Shown piece by piece: positions 31,527 through 43,050 of a stretch of 64,000 nt of DNA. A program made the translations under genes and the position numbers. Source of the stretch: Rana temporaria (taxonomy: Eukaryota > Chordata > Amphibia > Anura > Ranidae); NCBI RefSeq assembly GCF_905171775.1, contig NC_053490.1, forward strand, positions 518,967,316 through 519,031,315. Reading direction: 5' to 3'. A model generated the notes under the pieces. It saw nothing but the letters and a program-made list of their open reading frames with translations. It did no database searches and was not told where the DNA came from. Numbering within the stretch: the stretch's first letter is position 1; each line of letters starts with the position of its first letter.

Positions 31527-33600
31527 TGGTGGTTATTTACGAAAGGCAAATCCACATTGCACTACAAGTGCACTTGAAATTGCACTGAAAGTGCACTTGG
31601 AAGTGCAGTCGCTGTAAATCTGAGGGGAAGATCTAAAATGAGGGGAAGCTCTGCTGATTTTATCCTTCAATCATGTGTAGCGCTCACCCCCGAAGGAGCC
31701 GCTGATTAGTTTGGGACTGGCTTTCTAAGTTACCTTCTTGACTTGGTCTAGGGGTGACTTCTGTGAGTGTAAATAAAGAGCAAGGGCCAGATTCACAGTA
31801 GAAATACTCCAGCGTATCTACTGATACTCCGGCGTATTTTCAAATTTGCCGCGTCGTATCTTTAGTTTGAATTCTCAAACCAAGATACGACCTTTTTAGG
31901 CTTCGATCCGACAGGCGTACGGCTTCGTACGCCTTCGGTTCGTAGGTGTAAGGCGCCTGCTGGGTGGAGTTCACGTCGTTTTCCGCGTCGGGTATGCTAA
32001 TTAGCTGTTTACGGCGATCCACGAAGGTACGCGCGTTCGTCGCATTCTCTTACGTCGTCGCTAGTCGGCTTTTCCCGGCGTATAGTTACGGCTGCTATTT
32101 CATGGCTTATATTTAGACTGCCCATGTTAAAGTATGGCCGTCGTTCCCACGTCGAATTTAAATATTTTTTTTTTTGCGTAAGTCGTCCGTGAATAGGAAT
32201 GGACGTAACGCACGTCGCCATTCAAAAGATTACGTCGGTGCGACGTCATTTTGCGCAAAGCATGGTGGGAAATTTCAAAACGGAGCATGCGCAGTACGTT
32301 CGGCGCGGGAACGCGCCTAATTTAAATGATCCACGCCCCATTTGAATTAGGCGGGCTTGGGCCGGACGCATTTACGCTACGCCGCCGCAAGTTTACAGGC
32401 AAGTGCTTTGTGAATCAAGCACTTGTGCTTAAAACTTGCGGCGGTGTAACGTAAATGGGATACGTTAGACCGCTGCAAATTTACCTGAATCTGGCCCCAA
32501 GTGTCCAGACACCAATTCAGTTTTTCAATGCTTTATTCCAAGGCCCAACCTGGCCAACATCAACATGACACACGATAGAGAAGGTTGATGAGCGTAGAGG
32601 AACTTTTAGTATCAGGCCTTGGATATTAGGAGAGAGAGGGCAAGCCTGCTCTCAGCAATGATGTAGCTCAATTCGTCGCCACCCCAATCAGGGTGGGCAA
32701 AGTGCCCCCCGGACAGGCCATCCTCCCAGGCCTGGCAGCCAGAGAGTCACCTGCAGATCACTGGGAGGAAACAGACCTCACTCAGGGCCTCTGCCACAGG
32801 ATGGACAATTTGGGATTTGTAAGAACAGTTTGAGCAAATCCTCCCAGTCAGTTTAATTAAAGTCACCCACTGACAGCTTGAGCATACCTGTCCTACGGTG
32901 TGGTGACCGGATCCCCGATGGTTCGTCTAGGCCTCCTGGACAACCTCTGGTTCTAGGTTCTCCTGAGCCAATCCCCCATCGCTCAGCTCCCGGCCTAGGA
33001 TCCTCTCAGCAGAAGGTAGGGACCCAGCAAGTTGCTGGGGCCCTTCTCAATGTTAGGATGAGGCTCCGCTTGGTGCACAACCTCAGCATGGCAGGACGCG
33101 GTGGCGGGGCCCATGGATGCGCGTACCCTGAAGGTGGGCACCGCACCTGGACCTCGGGTCCCGCAAAAAGAACCCGCCAAAAGCGGCTGCCACAGATATA
33201 TCCCCCCCCCCCAGCATGCCCAACGAGGGAAGAACTCTGATTGGCCGCTGGGAGCAGGTGGGTCTGCCAGAATCCCTCTAGCGTCAACTGCTGCCCAGGG
33301 GTAATAACGCACCCCTGGAGCGCAGACTGACCCACAGGACAAACTCTGGAATTGACAGCAGCCCGAACCTCCATAATCTGTGAATAGGAGTAAAACTAAG
33401 CCTCTCATTCCCACCAACTCCAGTGTAGCGCCCGTACTGAAAGCAGGGGGGCGCTACACATGTGCAAGCTAAAATGCTGTTTTTTTTTTTCCTTGCATTT
33501 CCCCCTTTGATCTACAGCAAGTGCACTACCAAGTGCACTTTTAGTGCAATTTCAAGTGCACTTTGCAAAGTGGATTTGCCTTTCGTAAATAACCCCCTAT
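31527..33600. mobile_element. MITE with TTTACGAAAGGCAAATCCAC ends, invaded
   Basis: The inverted ends GTTATTTACGAAAGGCAAAT (left) and ATTTGCCTTTCGTAAATAAC (right) enclose AAGTGCACTT-type motifs. The centre (about 31676-33458) is a GC-richer insertion that begins TGTAGCGCTC and ends GGGCGCTACA, possibly an LTR; I could not find a clean target duplication for it. Confidence 0.6.
31784..32497. mobile_element. MITE, GGGCCAGATTC family
   Basis: The termini GGGCCAGATTCAC and GAATCTGGCCC are flanked by CAA on both sides (31781-31783, 32498-32500). It is nested in the preceding element. Confidence 0.9.
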
Positions 33601-33888
33601 AGTCTTTAATGGAAACTGCCCTACCATGGCTTTGAGGCAACAATCTCTTTGCCAGTTTGGAAAAATGCCTTTTCCCAGTTCTGTGCTTTTTTCTCTCAAA
33701 AGTTTTTGAATGCCGAGAGAAACCACCCCACTGGTAACTGAGACTCTTGGCTATTGACCCTTTCATGCCTAAGCCTGTTTATGACATTTGGTGTTTACAA
33801 GTTAAAATCTGTATTTTTTGCTAGAAAATTACTTATATATAATATAACATTACAGTATATATAATCTTTTAGCAGAGAATCAAGGGGC

Positions 33889-34512
33889 AGATCCACAAAA
33901 GTATTACGCCGGCGTATCTCTTGATACGCCGTGTAATTTCAAATTTTGCGCGTCGTATCTTTGTTTTGTATCTTCAAAACAAGATACGACGGCATCTCGG
34001 CTAGATCCGACAGGCGTACGTCTTAGTACGCCGTCGGATCTAAGCTGCAATTTTTCGGCGGCCGCTAGGTGGCGTTTCCGTCGAATTCCGCGTCGAGTAT
34101 GCAAATTAGCTAGTTACGGCGATCCACGAACGTACGTCCGGCCGGCGCATTTTTTTACGTCGTTTGCGTTCGGCTTTTTCCGGCGTATAGTTAAAGCTAC
34201 TGTTATGAGGCGTACTCAATGTTAAGTATGGCCGTCGTTCCCGCGTAGAAATTTTACATTTTTACGTCGTTTGCATAAGTCGTTCGCGAATAGGGATTTG
34301 CGTAGAATGACGTCACCGTCGGAAGCATTGGCTTGTTCCGGGTTAATTTCGAGCATGCGCACTGGGATACCCCCACGGACGGCGCATGCGCAGTTTAAAA
34401 AAAAACATTACGCCGCCAAAGATACACTACGCCACCGTAACTTACGGCGCAAATTCTTTGAGGATTCGAAAAAAAAAAAGTTACGGCGGCGTAGTGTATC
34501 TTAGTATGTCTG
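33889..34512. mobile_element. MITE, GGGGCAGATCC family, right end lost
   Basis: It begins GGGGCAGATCCACAAAAG and runs collinear with the inverse of 12091-12802 (GATACGACG, CGGCGATCCACGAACGTACG), then breaks off before a right terminus. Confidence 0.75.
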
Positions 34513-34648
34513 GATAGCCAATCGCCGGCTCTAAACAACGGTACCGGGATGATGCCTGCAGCCCCCAAAAGCTGAGGACGCATATATGCATACGCTCGGC
34601 GGGAAAGTTTTTTTTTTTATAATTGCTTCTTTTCTTTATGATAACAAA

Positions 34649-35094
34649 TTACAACACATACAGAAACAAAGAAACATTTATTAATCTACCATTAACTTTG
34701 ACCCTTGCTCTGGGTTCTGCATACAATGCCATTACCCATCCCATCATTCTCTCCCTCAGGCCCATCTCCCTCAGAACTCCGATCATAAATCCCCACCCTA
34801 CCCTGTCAAAAGCTTTCTCAGCATCCATTGAGATCACCACTGCCAGAGTTTGATTTGGGCCTTTATGTATCCAATGTAACACATGAAGGGCCCGTATTGT
34901 ATTATCTCTGGCCTCTCGGCCTTTCATAAATCCTGTTTGATCCGGATGAATCAATTTAACAATGTGATCTTGTAGCCTCAAAGCTAGAATTTTAGATAGG
35001 AACTTAACGTCAGAGTTCAAGAGGGAGATGGGCCTGTAACTGGCACAACACTGAGGATCCTTCCCCGCTTTCGGGAGGACAGTCACATATGCCA
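34649..35094 (-). pseudogene. L1/Tx1-type LINE reverse transcriptase fragment (3' piece)
   Basis: The minus-strand frame has successive RT motifs: KAGKDPQCCASYRPISLLN, a DQTGFMKGR block with DN and R residues, and SMDAEKAFDRV with the first catalytic Asp. It stops before the second catalytic (x-x-D-D) motif, so it is truncated and inactive. Its 5' continuation lies beyond the insertion at 35099-37018. Confidence 0.9.
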
Positions 35095-35377
35095 TTAAAG
35101 GGTCACTAAAGGAAATATTTTTTTTAGCTAAATAGCTTCCTTTACCTTACTGCAGTACTGGTTTCATGTCCTCATTGTTCGTTTTTGCTTTGAAGTAGCT
35201 GTAATTCTGCTGTGATCTCCACACTTCCTGGTTGCCTGTTTCCTTATAACCATGGTACTGGGAGATTTTCACGGTGGTCTAAGCTGTCATTACTGTGTGT
35301 CTAAAACTCCTCAGAACCAGATTCAGATTCATTTTAAAAACAAAACACTGCCCTGGATTTGTTTGTTTTTGTTCTGT

Positions 35378-35829
35378 AAGGCCTAGTACACACGAGAGGA
35401 TTTATCCGTGGATACGGTCCACCGGACCGTTTCCGCGGATAAATCCTCTCGAGGATTTCCGCGGATTTGGATCCGATGGAGTGTACTCACCATAGGATCG
35501 AAACGATGATGACGCGGCGACGTGCGCGACGCTGTCATATAAGGAATTCCACGCATGCGTCGAATCATTACGACGCATGCGGGGGATCCATTTGGACGGA
35601 TTGATCCGGTGAGTCTGTACAGACCAGCGGATCAATCCGTTGGGATGGATTCAAGCGGATAGATTTTAAAGCATGTCTTCAAATTTTTATCTGCTTGAAA
35701 TCCATCCCAGGGGATAAAAATCCGCGGAAACAGATCCGCTGGATTGTACACACCAGGGGATCTATCCGCTGGGGCCGGTCCGCGGATCAATTCCAGCGGA
35801 TGGATCCTCTCGTGTGTACGGGGCCTAAG
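35378..35829. mobile_element. Palindromic MITE, GTACACACGAGAGGATTTAT family
   Basis: AGGCCTAGTACACACGAGAG at the left mirrors CTCTCGTGTGTACGGGGCCT at the right. The interior repeats GATCCGCGGA-like motifs. A relative is at 47548-48038. Confidence 0.85.
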
Positions 35830-35940
35830 TCTTCCAGACTCACCTCTCACCCGGAACTTCATGTATGTACCTTTAAAACCGAAAGTGAAACTAGAGGCAC
35901 ATTATATGATAGATTAAATTAAATTTTTAATAATTTTTAA

Positions 35941-36934
35941 CCACTTCCCGACCGCCGCATGTATATGTACGTCCACATAATGGCACGTACAGGCAAATGG
36001 GCGTACATGTACGTCCTTGCCTTCTAGCAGGTGGGGGGTCCGATCGGGACCCCCCCCGCTACATGCGGCGGTCGGATTCCCGTGGGGAGAGTTCCGGGAC
36101 GACGGCGTGGCTATTCGTTTATAGCTGCTCCGTCGCGATCGCTCCCCGGAGCTGAAGAACGGGGAGAGCCGTATGTAAACACGGCTTCCCCGTGCTTCAC
36201 TATGGCGCTGCATCGATCGAGTCATCCCTTATATAGGGAGACTCGATCGATGACGTCAGTCCTACAGCCACACCCCCCTACAGTTGTAAACACACACTAA
36301 GTGAACACTAACTCCTACAGCGCCCCCTGTGGTTAACTCCCAAACTGCAACTGTCATTTTCACAATAAACAATGCAATTTAAATGCATTTTTTGCTGTGA
36401 AAATGACAATGGTCCCAAAAATTTGTCAAAATTGTCCGAAGTGTCCGCCATAATGTCGCAGTCACGAAAAAAATCGCTGATCGCCGCCATTAGTAGTAAA
36501 AAAAAAAAATTAATAAAAATGCAATAAAACTATCCCCTATTTTGTAAACGCTATACATTTTGCGCAAACCAATCGATAAATGCCTATTGCGATTTTTTTT
36601 ACCAAAAATAGGTAGAAGAATACGTATCGGCCTAAACTGAGGGAAAAAAAATGTTATATATGTTTTTGGGGGATATTTATGATAGCAAAAAGTAAAAAAT
36701 ATAGAATTTTTTTCAAAATTGTCGCTCTATTTTTGTTTATAGCGCAAAAAATAAAAACCGCAGAGGTGATCAAATACCACCAAAAGAAAGCTTTATTTGT
36801 GGGGAAAAAAGGACGCCAATTTTGTTTGGGAGCCACGTCGCACGACCGCGCAATTGTCTGTTAAAGCGACGCAGTGCCGAATCGCAAAACCTGGCCTGGG
36901 CATTTAGCTGCCTAAAGGTCCCGGGCTTAAGTGG
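35941..36934. mobile_element. TTAA element, CCACTT family, full length
   Basis: TTAA lies at 35937-35940 and 36935-36938. It is 994 bp with ends CCACTTCC and AAGTGG and internal GCGCAATTGTCTGTTAAAGC and GATCGATGACGTCA segments shared with the copies at 53675, 58812 and 61161. Confidence 0.92.
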
Positions 36935-37022
36935 TTAAAAGGAATCAGTTAACTTTTATGTCTCTATACCCAATAAACAGTCATTTCAGCAAAAAAATGT
37001 TTTTCCTTTAGTGACCCTTTAA

Positions 37023-37640
37023 GGCCTCTGGTGGTAGTGGATTGGAAATCGAAACCGAATTGAGATACCTACAGCGGGGGGTCAGGAGTATAGAGGCAAA
37101 CCTTTTGTAATACATATTAGTAAAACCATCCGGTCCTGGGCTTTTACCCTGCGCTGCGTCTAATATCACTCTCTCTAGCTCCTCTATGGAGATGGGTTTT
37201 TCCATCTCCTCCAGGACTGCTATTGGTATCGCTTGCAGCCCTGAAGCCTTCAAATATTCCCGGATCTTACCCTCTTGTCCCCCCCTGTCTACCTCCCCCA
37301 GAACCGGGTCTATGTTATATAAAGATGCGTAAAACTGGTGGAATTCAGCTGCTATTGCATGGGAGTCAACTATCTGTTCATTCCCCGCCTTTATTATATG
37401 TACGTGGCGCGCCTCCTGCTGTTTCTTTAATTGTCTGTCCATTAACCTCCCACTCTTATTTCCCTGCTCATAAAAGCGATGGGCAAAGTATCTATTTTTA
37501 TTTTGAATTTTTCGATCCAAGAACTGTTTAAGATCTGCCCGTAACTTCTCTAAGTTTTGCGCATCTCCTGGCTTTAAATGGGCCTTTCGGCGTGAAAGGT
37601 TAAACTTGACTTGCAAGAATAGTGATATCTACTGAAGGGT
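37023..37640 (-). pseudogene. L1/Tx1-type LINE ORF2 fragment (5' piece)
   Basis: The minus-strand frame reads a basic linker (RRKAHLKPGDAQNLEKL) and then the pre-RT block KPISIEELERVILDAAQGKS followed by PGPDGF. It breaks at the TTAA of the inserted MITE; one TTAA removed, the frame resumes directly in 34649-35094. The endonuclease part is absent. Confidence 0.88.
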
Positions 37641-37788
37641 TTCCCACATCGCGTCATTCTACAGTATAAACAGATCACAATAATCATAATATCAGCTTGC
37701 TGGTTGTTTGGGCCCTCTTCTTTGCCAGATTTCATTTTGACATTAGCTTTTGGTCTGCTGATGGTCTGTCCTTTGACATTGATGCTTC

Positions 37789-38203
37789 AAAAGCCCCGTA
37801 CAAACGGTCGGAATTCCCGACAGAAAAAGTCCAATGGGAGCTTTTGGTCGGGAATTCTGAACGTGTGTAGGCTCCATCGGACTTTTTCTGTTGAAATTTC
37901 CGCCGGTAAAAATTTGAGAGCTGGTTCTCAATTTTTACGACGGGAAAAGGTTCTTGACGGAAATTCCGTTCGTCTGTATGCAATTTCGATGCGCAAAAAA
38001 AACATGCATGCTCGGAATCAATGTGACACATGCTCGGTATAATTTAACTTAATTTTTCTCGGCTCGTTGTAGGGTTGTACGTCACCGCGTTCTTAAAGGT
38101 CGGAATTTGGTGTGACCGTGTGTCTGCAACACAAGTTTGAGCCAACATTCCGTCGGAAAAAAAATCCACGGTTTTCTTGTTGGAATTTCCAATCGTGTGG
38201 AGT
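37789..38203. mobile_element. Palindromic MITE, CGGAATTCCCGAC family
   Basis: GCCCCGTACAAACGGTCGG at the left and GGAATTTCCAATCGTGTGG at the right are inverted ends. The interior repeats GGGAGCTTTTGGTCGG. The copy at 40775-41207 is related. Confidence 0.7.
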
Positions 38204-38210
38204 AAGTGAG

Positions 38211-38482
38211 GCCCCGTACACACGGCCGAGGAACTCGACGTGCCAAACACATCGAGTTCCTCGGCCAGTTCAGCCCTGAAGCCGCCGAGGAGCTCGGCGG
38301 GACGAGAGCTCCCATAGAACAACGAGGAAATAGAGAACATGTTCTCTATTTCCTCGTCGAGCTCCTCGTCGGCTTCCTCGGCCGAAAGTGTACACACGAC
38401 CAGTTTCCTCGGCAGAATTCAGCCAGAAACTCGGTCGGAAGCTGAATTCTGCCGAGGAAACTGGTCGTGTGTACGGGGCCTG
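38211..38482. mobile_element. Palindromic MITE, GTACACACGGCCGAGG
   Basis: The ends GGCCCCGTACACACGGCC and TGGTCGTGTGTACGGGGCC enclose a central GAGAACATGTTCTC palindrome shared with 19478-19761. Confidence 0.85.
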
Positions 38483-39020
38483 AGACCTCATCTGGAATAT
38501 GCAGTTCAGTTTTGGGCACCGGTTCTCAAAAAGGATATCGGGGAACTGAAGAAAGCGCAGAGAAGGGCAACCAAACCGATAAGAGGAATGGAGGAGCTCA
38601 GCTAGGAGGAAAGATTTATTCTCTCTTGAAAAGAGGAGAATAAGGGGGGATATGATCAACATGTACAAATATATAAGGGGTTTACATCTAGAGGAAAATA
38701 GATTTCATCTTCAAATACGGAAAGGTTTCTTCACAGTAAGAGCTGTGAAAATGTGGAATAGACTCCCTCCAGAGGTGGTTCTGGCCAGCTCAGTAGATTG
38801 CTTTAAGAAAGGCCTGGATACTTTCCTAAATGTACATAATATAACTGGGTACTAAGATTTGTAGGTAAAGTTGATCCGGGGAAAATATGATTGCCTCTCG
38901 GGTGATCAGGAAGGAATTTTTTCCCCTTCTGTAGCAAATTGGACCTCATGCTCTGCTGGGGTTTTCCGCCTTCCTCTGGATCAACTGTGGGTATAGAATT
39001 GGGTATGTGGGATTGTATGA
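38483..39020 (+). pseudogene. CR1/L2-like LINE 3' end (ORF2 C-terminus and 3' UTR)
   Basis: The plus strand encodes [20 protein letters not shown] and [15 protein letters not shown], the conserved C-terminal stretch of CR1/L2-group LINE ORF2, followed by stops and a decayed continuation. The 3' UTR is interrupted by a MITE at 39022-40256 and its tail reappears at 40270-40345. Confidence 0.8.
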
Positions 39021-39221
39021 TACCGTATTTTCCGGGATATAAGACGACTTTTTGCATCTAAAATCATGCCCCAAAAGTCGGGGGTCGTATTATATACGCC
39101 GGGTACCTGTCTGTTAGACGGCGGCCATTCATTATTCAAAAGCCGCGCCTCCTCCTCAGACTGTTCCGTGATAGGCGGAACACTTATTTTCCCAGCAGAG
39201 CCTTTGTTCAGTGTTCCGCCT

Positions 39222-39600
39222 ATTATTATTATTATTATTATACAGGATTTATATAGCGCCAACAGTTTACGCAGCGCTTTACAACATCAGGGAAGACATT
39301 ATACTTACAATACAATTCAATACAGGAAGGATCAGAGGGCCCTGCTCTCTAGAGCTTACAATCTAGAAGGGAGGGTCAAGTGGAACAGAGGGTAGTAGCT
39401 GTGGGAGATGATCAGATGGACACAATTAAAATACAGTTGTTAGGTGTGGGTAGGATAGGCTTCTCTGAAGAGGAGGGTTTTCAGGGATCCTCTAAAAGCT
39501 AATAGAGAAGGAGATAGACGGATAGTTTGGGGTAAGGAGTTCCATAGGCTTGGAGAGGCTCTGGAAAAGTCCTGTCCTCTGCCTCAGACGAGAGGACATC
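39222..39600 (-). mobile_element. Retroelement 3' tail with (ATA)n
   Basis: On the minus strand it ends TTTGTAAAGCGCTGC, then GGCGCTATATAAATCCTGTA and an (ATA)n tract, a typical SINE/LINE 3' end. It sits between the arms of a palindromic repeat. Confidence 0.55.
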
Positions 39601-39755
39601 CGTGATAGGCGGAACACTGAACAGAGGCTCTGCTGGGAAAATTACTGTTCTGCTTATCACGGAACAGCCTGAGGAGGAGGCGCGGCTTTTGAAAAATGGA
39701 CGCCTGCAGCCTGAGAAACTCTGCAAACAGGAGAAGGTAGGAAGATCGTCGAGGC

Positions 39756-40172
39756 AGGCATACTGGCACAGTGAGGCAGGCATAATGGCACAGTGAGGCA
39801 GGCATACTGGCACAGTGAGGCAGGCATAATGGCACAGTGAGGCAGGCATAATGGCACAGTGAGGCAGGCATAATGGCACAGTGAGGCATGTATAATGGCA
39901 CAGTGAGGCATGTATAATGGCACAGTGAGGCAGGCATACTGGCACAGTGAGGCATGTATAATGGCACAGTGAAGCATGTATAATGGCACAGTGAGGCAGG
40001 CATACTGGCACAGTGAGCCAGGCATACTGGCACAGTGAGGCAGGCATAATGGCACAGTGAGGCAGGCATAATGGCACAGTGAGGCATGTATAATGGCACA
40101 GTGAGGCATGTATAATGGCACAGTGAGGCATGTATAATGGCACAGTGAGGCATGTATAATGGCACAGTGAGG
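39756..40172. repeat. 22-bp minisatellite (GGCACAGTGAGGCAGGCATA)
   Basis: About 19 copies alternate GGCAGGCATAAT, GGCAGGCATACT and GGCATGTATAAT variants. The minus-strand Cys/His/Met-rich frames have period 22 and are artefacts. Confidence 0.93.
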
Positions 40173-40269
40173 GGTCGTCTTATACAGCGAGTATATCCCA
40201 AAACCAGCATTTTAGCTCGAAAATTAGGGGATCGTCTTATACATCGGCAAATACTGTATTTTTTTTTTT

Positions 40270-40345
40270 TTTTTTTTTTATGGTTGAACTGGATGGACTT
40301 GTGTCTTTTTTCAACTTGACTAATTATGTAATTATGTAACTATGT
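40270..40345 (+). mobile_element. LINE 3' tail resumed
   Basis: GGTTGAACTGGATGGACTTG and TTTTTTCAACTTGACTAATT, ending in TATGTAAC-type repeats, is the expected 3' terminus of the CR1/L2-like LINE begun at 38483. Confidence 0.65.
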
Positions 40346-40774
40346 GTACGCAGCATTAGTTTCCTTAGCCTCATGGGAAGCTACCATTAATCCAGCTCTA
40401 CCTATATACAAATTGACCTATATCAGCAGGAATTGCCCTAAGAATTATGACAAGATCTGGCAGCCATGGTTATCATTGTAGTTATCATTGTATCATTGTC
40501 GTAGTTCTCAGGGTCTTTCCCCTATGAAGCAATTGTAATTTGTTTTGCTATGTCTATCATTTGGCATCGATATACCACTCCTGATTGAAATCAATGGGCA
40601 GCGCCACCGGACCGCAGTCCAAATGCAGCAGGCAGCGTTTTGAACCCTTTTTCGGCTGCTAGCGGGGGTTGAAAGCGCTAGCGGCCGAATAGTACCGCAA
40701 AAACTACGGTAAAGCGCCGCTAAAAATGGCGGCGTTTTAAGGCTGGCAGCGCAATGCCCCAGTGTGAAAGTAGC

Positions 40775-41207
40775 CTTATGCCACGTACACGCAGTCGGAA
40801 TTTCCAACAACAAATGTTCGATGGGAGCTTTTTGTCGGAAATTCCGACCGTGTGTAGGCTCCATCAGACATTTGCCGTCGGAATTCCCGGCAACAAAAAT
40901 TTGAGAGCTGGCCCTCAAATGTTACGACAACAAAAGTTCTTGTCGGAAATTCCGATCGTCTGTGTGCAATTCCAACGCACAAAAATCCTACGCATGCTCG
41001 GAATCAATTTGACGCATGCTTGGAATCATTGAACTTCATTTTTCTCGGCTTGTGGTAGTGTTGTTCGTGACCGTGTTCTTGACGTTCGGAATTTCCGACA
41101 ACACTTGTGTGACCGTGTGTATGCAACACAAGTTTGAGCCAACATTCCGTTGGAAATAAATCTACGGTTTTGTTGTCGGAATTTCCGATTGTGTGTACGC
41201 GGCATTA
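40775..41207. mobile_element. Palindromic MITE, TGCCACGTACACGCAGTCGG
   Basis: The left end ATGCCACGTACACGCAGTCG mirrors the right end GATTGTGTGTACGCGGCAT. The interior has many GGAATTTCCGA motifs. Confidence 0.75.
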
Positions 41208-41251
41208 GGGTTCCCACCTGTCCAGGATTCAGCCGGATAGTCCGGGTTTTA

Positions 41252-41757
41252 GGCTGCATTCACACCTGAGCGTAGGTCGTTTTTTCCGGCATTTTTTTAG
41301 GGGGTTTTGTTGCGCGTATTCATGCTTATTTGCGAGTTTGTATACAGCGTCGTCCGACGTTTTTGTACTTCGACGTTTTTTTATTTTAGCCAATAGGAAA
41401 AATTATCATCTTTTCATCACTTGTTGCTATGTTGGTAGATTTTTTTTTGGGTGAACTGTTCTATTAATTAAAGCGACAAAACGCCCATAGCAAACGCTCG
41501 TTGTCGCGCTAGTCGCTTGAATCGAGCGTTTCCATTACTTTCTATGGGAAATAGAAACGCTCAAAAACGCCCAAACCGCCCGATTCGCGCGACAAAAAAG
41601 GGTCCGGAACTTGTTTGAGCTTCAGGCGTTCGGCGTCAGGCATTTTGGAGTGGAGATGTGAACCATCTCCATAGGGAATAATGTATTTTTTCCCGTCTAG
41701 CGTTTTTGAGCGTCGCGCTTCAGGCGACAAAACGCTCAGGTGTGAATGCAGCCTTAA
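41252..41757. mobile_element. MITE, GGCTGCATTCACACCTGAG
   Basis: The ends GGCTGCATTCACACCTGAGC and GCTCAGGTGTGAATGCAGCC are inverted repeats; the interior repeats AACGCTC and GAGCGTT. Confidence 0.85.
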
Positions 41758-41968
41758 GTCATTCAATCAATTTTTATATTGGGCTGTGGCTCCCCAAGTA
41801 ACTGAGGTAGTTACATAAAATGTTGTTCCCACCTGCGAGCTGCAGGCCGCTGTCTGGGGGCAGGTGCAGCATTTCTAGGGGGAGGAGTAGGGGGTGGTGA
41901 TGATGTCAGCAAGAGCAGTTTGGCCACACCCACTGTTCCAGGTGTCCCAGGTCTTTTATAATTCTATT

Positions 41969-42445
41969 GGGCTAGATTCAGGTACGGCGACGTAAATTTG
42001 TGCGGGCGTAGCGTATGTTATTTACGCTACGCCGCCACAATTTAGAGAGGCAAGTGCAGTATTCACAAAGCACTTGCTCTATAAGTTGCGGCGGCGTATC
42101 GTAAATCTGCCGGTGTAAGCGCGCCAAATTCAAATTGTCAAGAGGTGGGCGTGTTTTATGTAAATAAAACATGACCTCACGTAAATGACGTTTCTCATGA
42201 ACGGCGCATGCGCCGGCCGTGAACGTATCCCAGTGCGCATGCTCCTAATCACGTCGCAAATAGTCAATGCTTTCTACGTGAACGTAATTTACGCAAATCC
42301 CTATTCGCGACTTACTTACGCAAACGACGTAAAATTTTCAAAATTCGACGCGGGAACGACGTCCATACGCTATGCCTCATATAGCAGGAGTAACGTTACG
42401 CCGTATCTACTGATACGCCGGCGTAACTGTCTCTGAATCTAGCCC
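41969..42445. mobile_element. MITE, GGGCTAGATTC family
   Basis: The ends are GGGCTAGATTCAGG and CTGAATCTAGCCC; left flank ATT, right flank ATA (2 of 3). It is shorter than other copies. Confidence 0.85.
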
Positions 42446-42449
42446 ATAG

Positions 42450-43050
42450 TGTATACTACACAAAAAAATATTTGCCATGTGTCGCTAAAGTGTTTGGGTT
42501 TGGCTTGAAGAAAAGGTGGCAACCCTAATTCACTTCATTCACCTTCATGATAAAGAGAGGTGGATGTGCAACTTTCGAATTTTCATTCTATTCTGTTTTC
42601 CATAAGAATTCTCCTTTAAGACTTACATAAGAAGAATCACACAAGTGATGCCGCAAGTTTCCTTGTGCCTGATCTTTGGCCTTTATATAATCCTAGACTT
42701 GAAAGTGACACTTCGGTGAAAAATATGCGTCTTATCATATCTCAAAGTCTAAAGTGCTTAAAAATTAGCAGATATAAGGCCTAATGTGTTGAGCGATAAC
42801 GATCGTTACTTGACCCTCATTAAAAACTGAGAGCAAACGTGTGCTGCGAATATCAGCCAACACAGACTGCTAACATACGTTATGGCTACTGTAAGTGAAT
42901 TAAGTCTATAGATTAACCATGACTAGTTAATTATTTGTCTCTCTTAATCAGTTATGAAGTGTTATCCATATACTAAAGTTATCTAAAGATAACATGATTT
43001 CCATATAGTTACCTAGTAGTTAATATTGTACCTTATAAAGAGACCTGTCA
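42450..43050. other. Non-repetitive-looking intergenic stretch
   Basis: I see no coding exon, mobile element end or tandem repeat here; it is AT-rich single-copy-like sequence. Confidence 0.4.

Larger units (their letters stand above)
35099..37018. mobile_element. TTAA MITE (AGGGTCACTAAAGG family) splitting the LINE, itself invaded twice
   Basis: TTAA is duplicated at 35095-35098 and 37019-37022. Ends AGGGTCACTAAAGG and CCTTTAGTGACCCT match the 460-bp copy at 19971-20430; the extra length is two later insertions (35378-35829 and 35941-36934). Confidence 0.93.
39022..40256. mobile_element. MITE with CCGTATTTTCCGGGATATAA end, carrying nested repeats
   Basis: The left end CCGTATTTTCCGGGATATAA and right end CTTATACATCGGCAAATACT are imperfect inverted repeats. 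Inside are a palindromic pair (CAAAAGCCGCGCCTCCTCCT at 39141 and its mirror near 39685), a retroelement tail and a 22-bp minisatellite. It splits the LINE 3' UTR. Confidence 0.65.

Noticed and set aside
32878..33417. Overlapping GC-rich frames of 120-140 codons
   Set aside because: They lie inside a probable LTR or MITE insertion, open on both strands because of composition, with no domain.
31676..33458. Full LTR call for the TGTAGCGC...GCGCTACA segment
   Set aside because: Ends look LTR-like but I found no consistent target duplication, so it is described only within the larger element.
39499..40210. Three overlapping Cys/His/Met-rich frames of about 150-214 codons
   Set aside because: They are the three frames of one 22-bp minisatellite and repeat with period 22.
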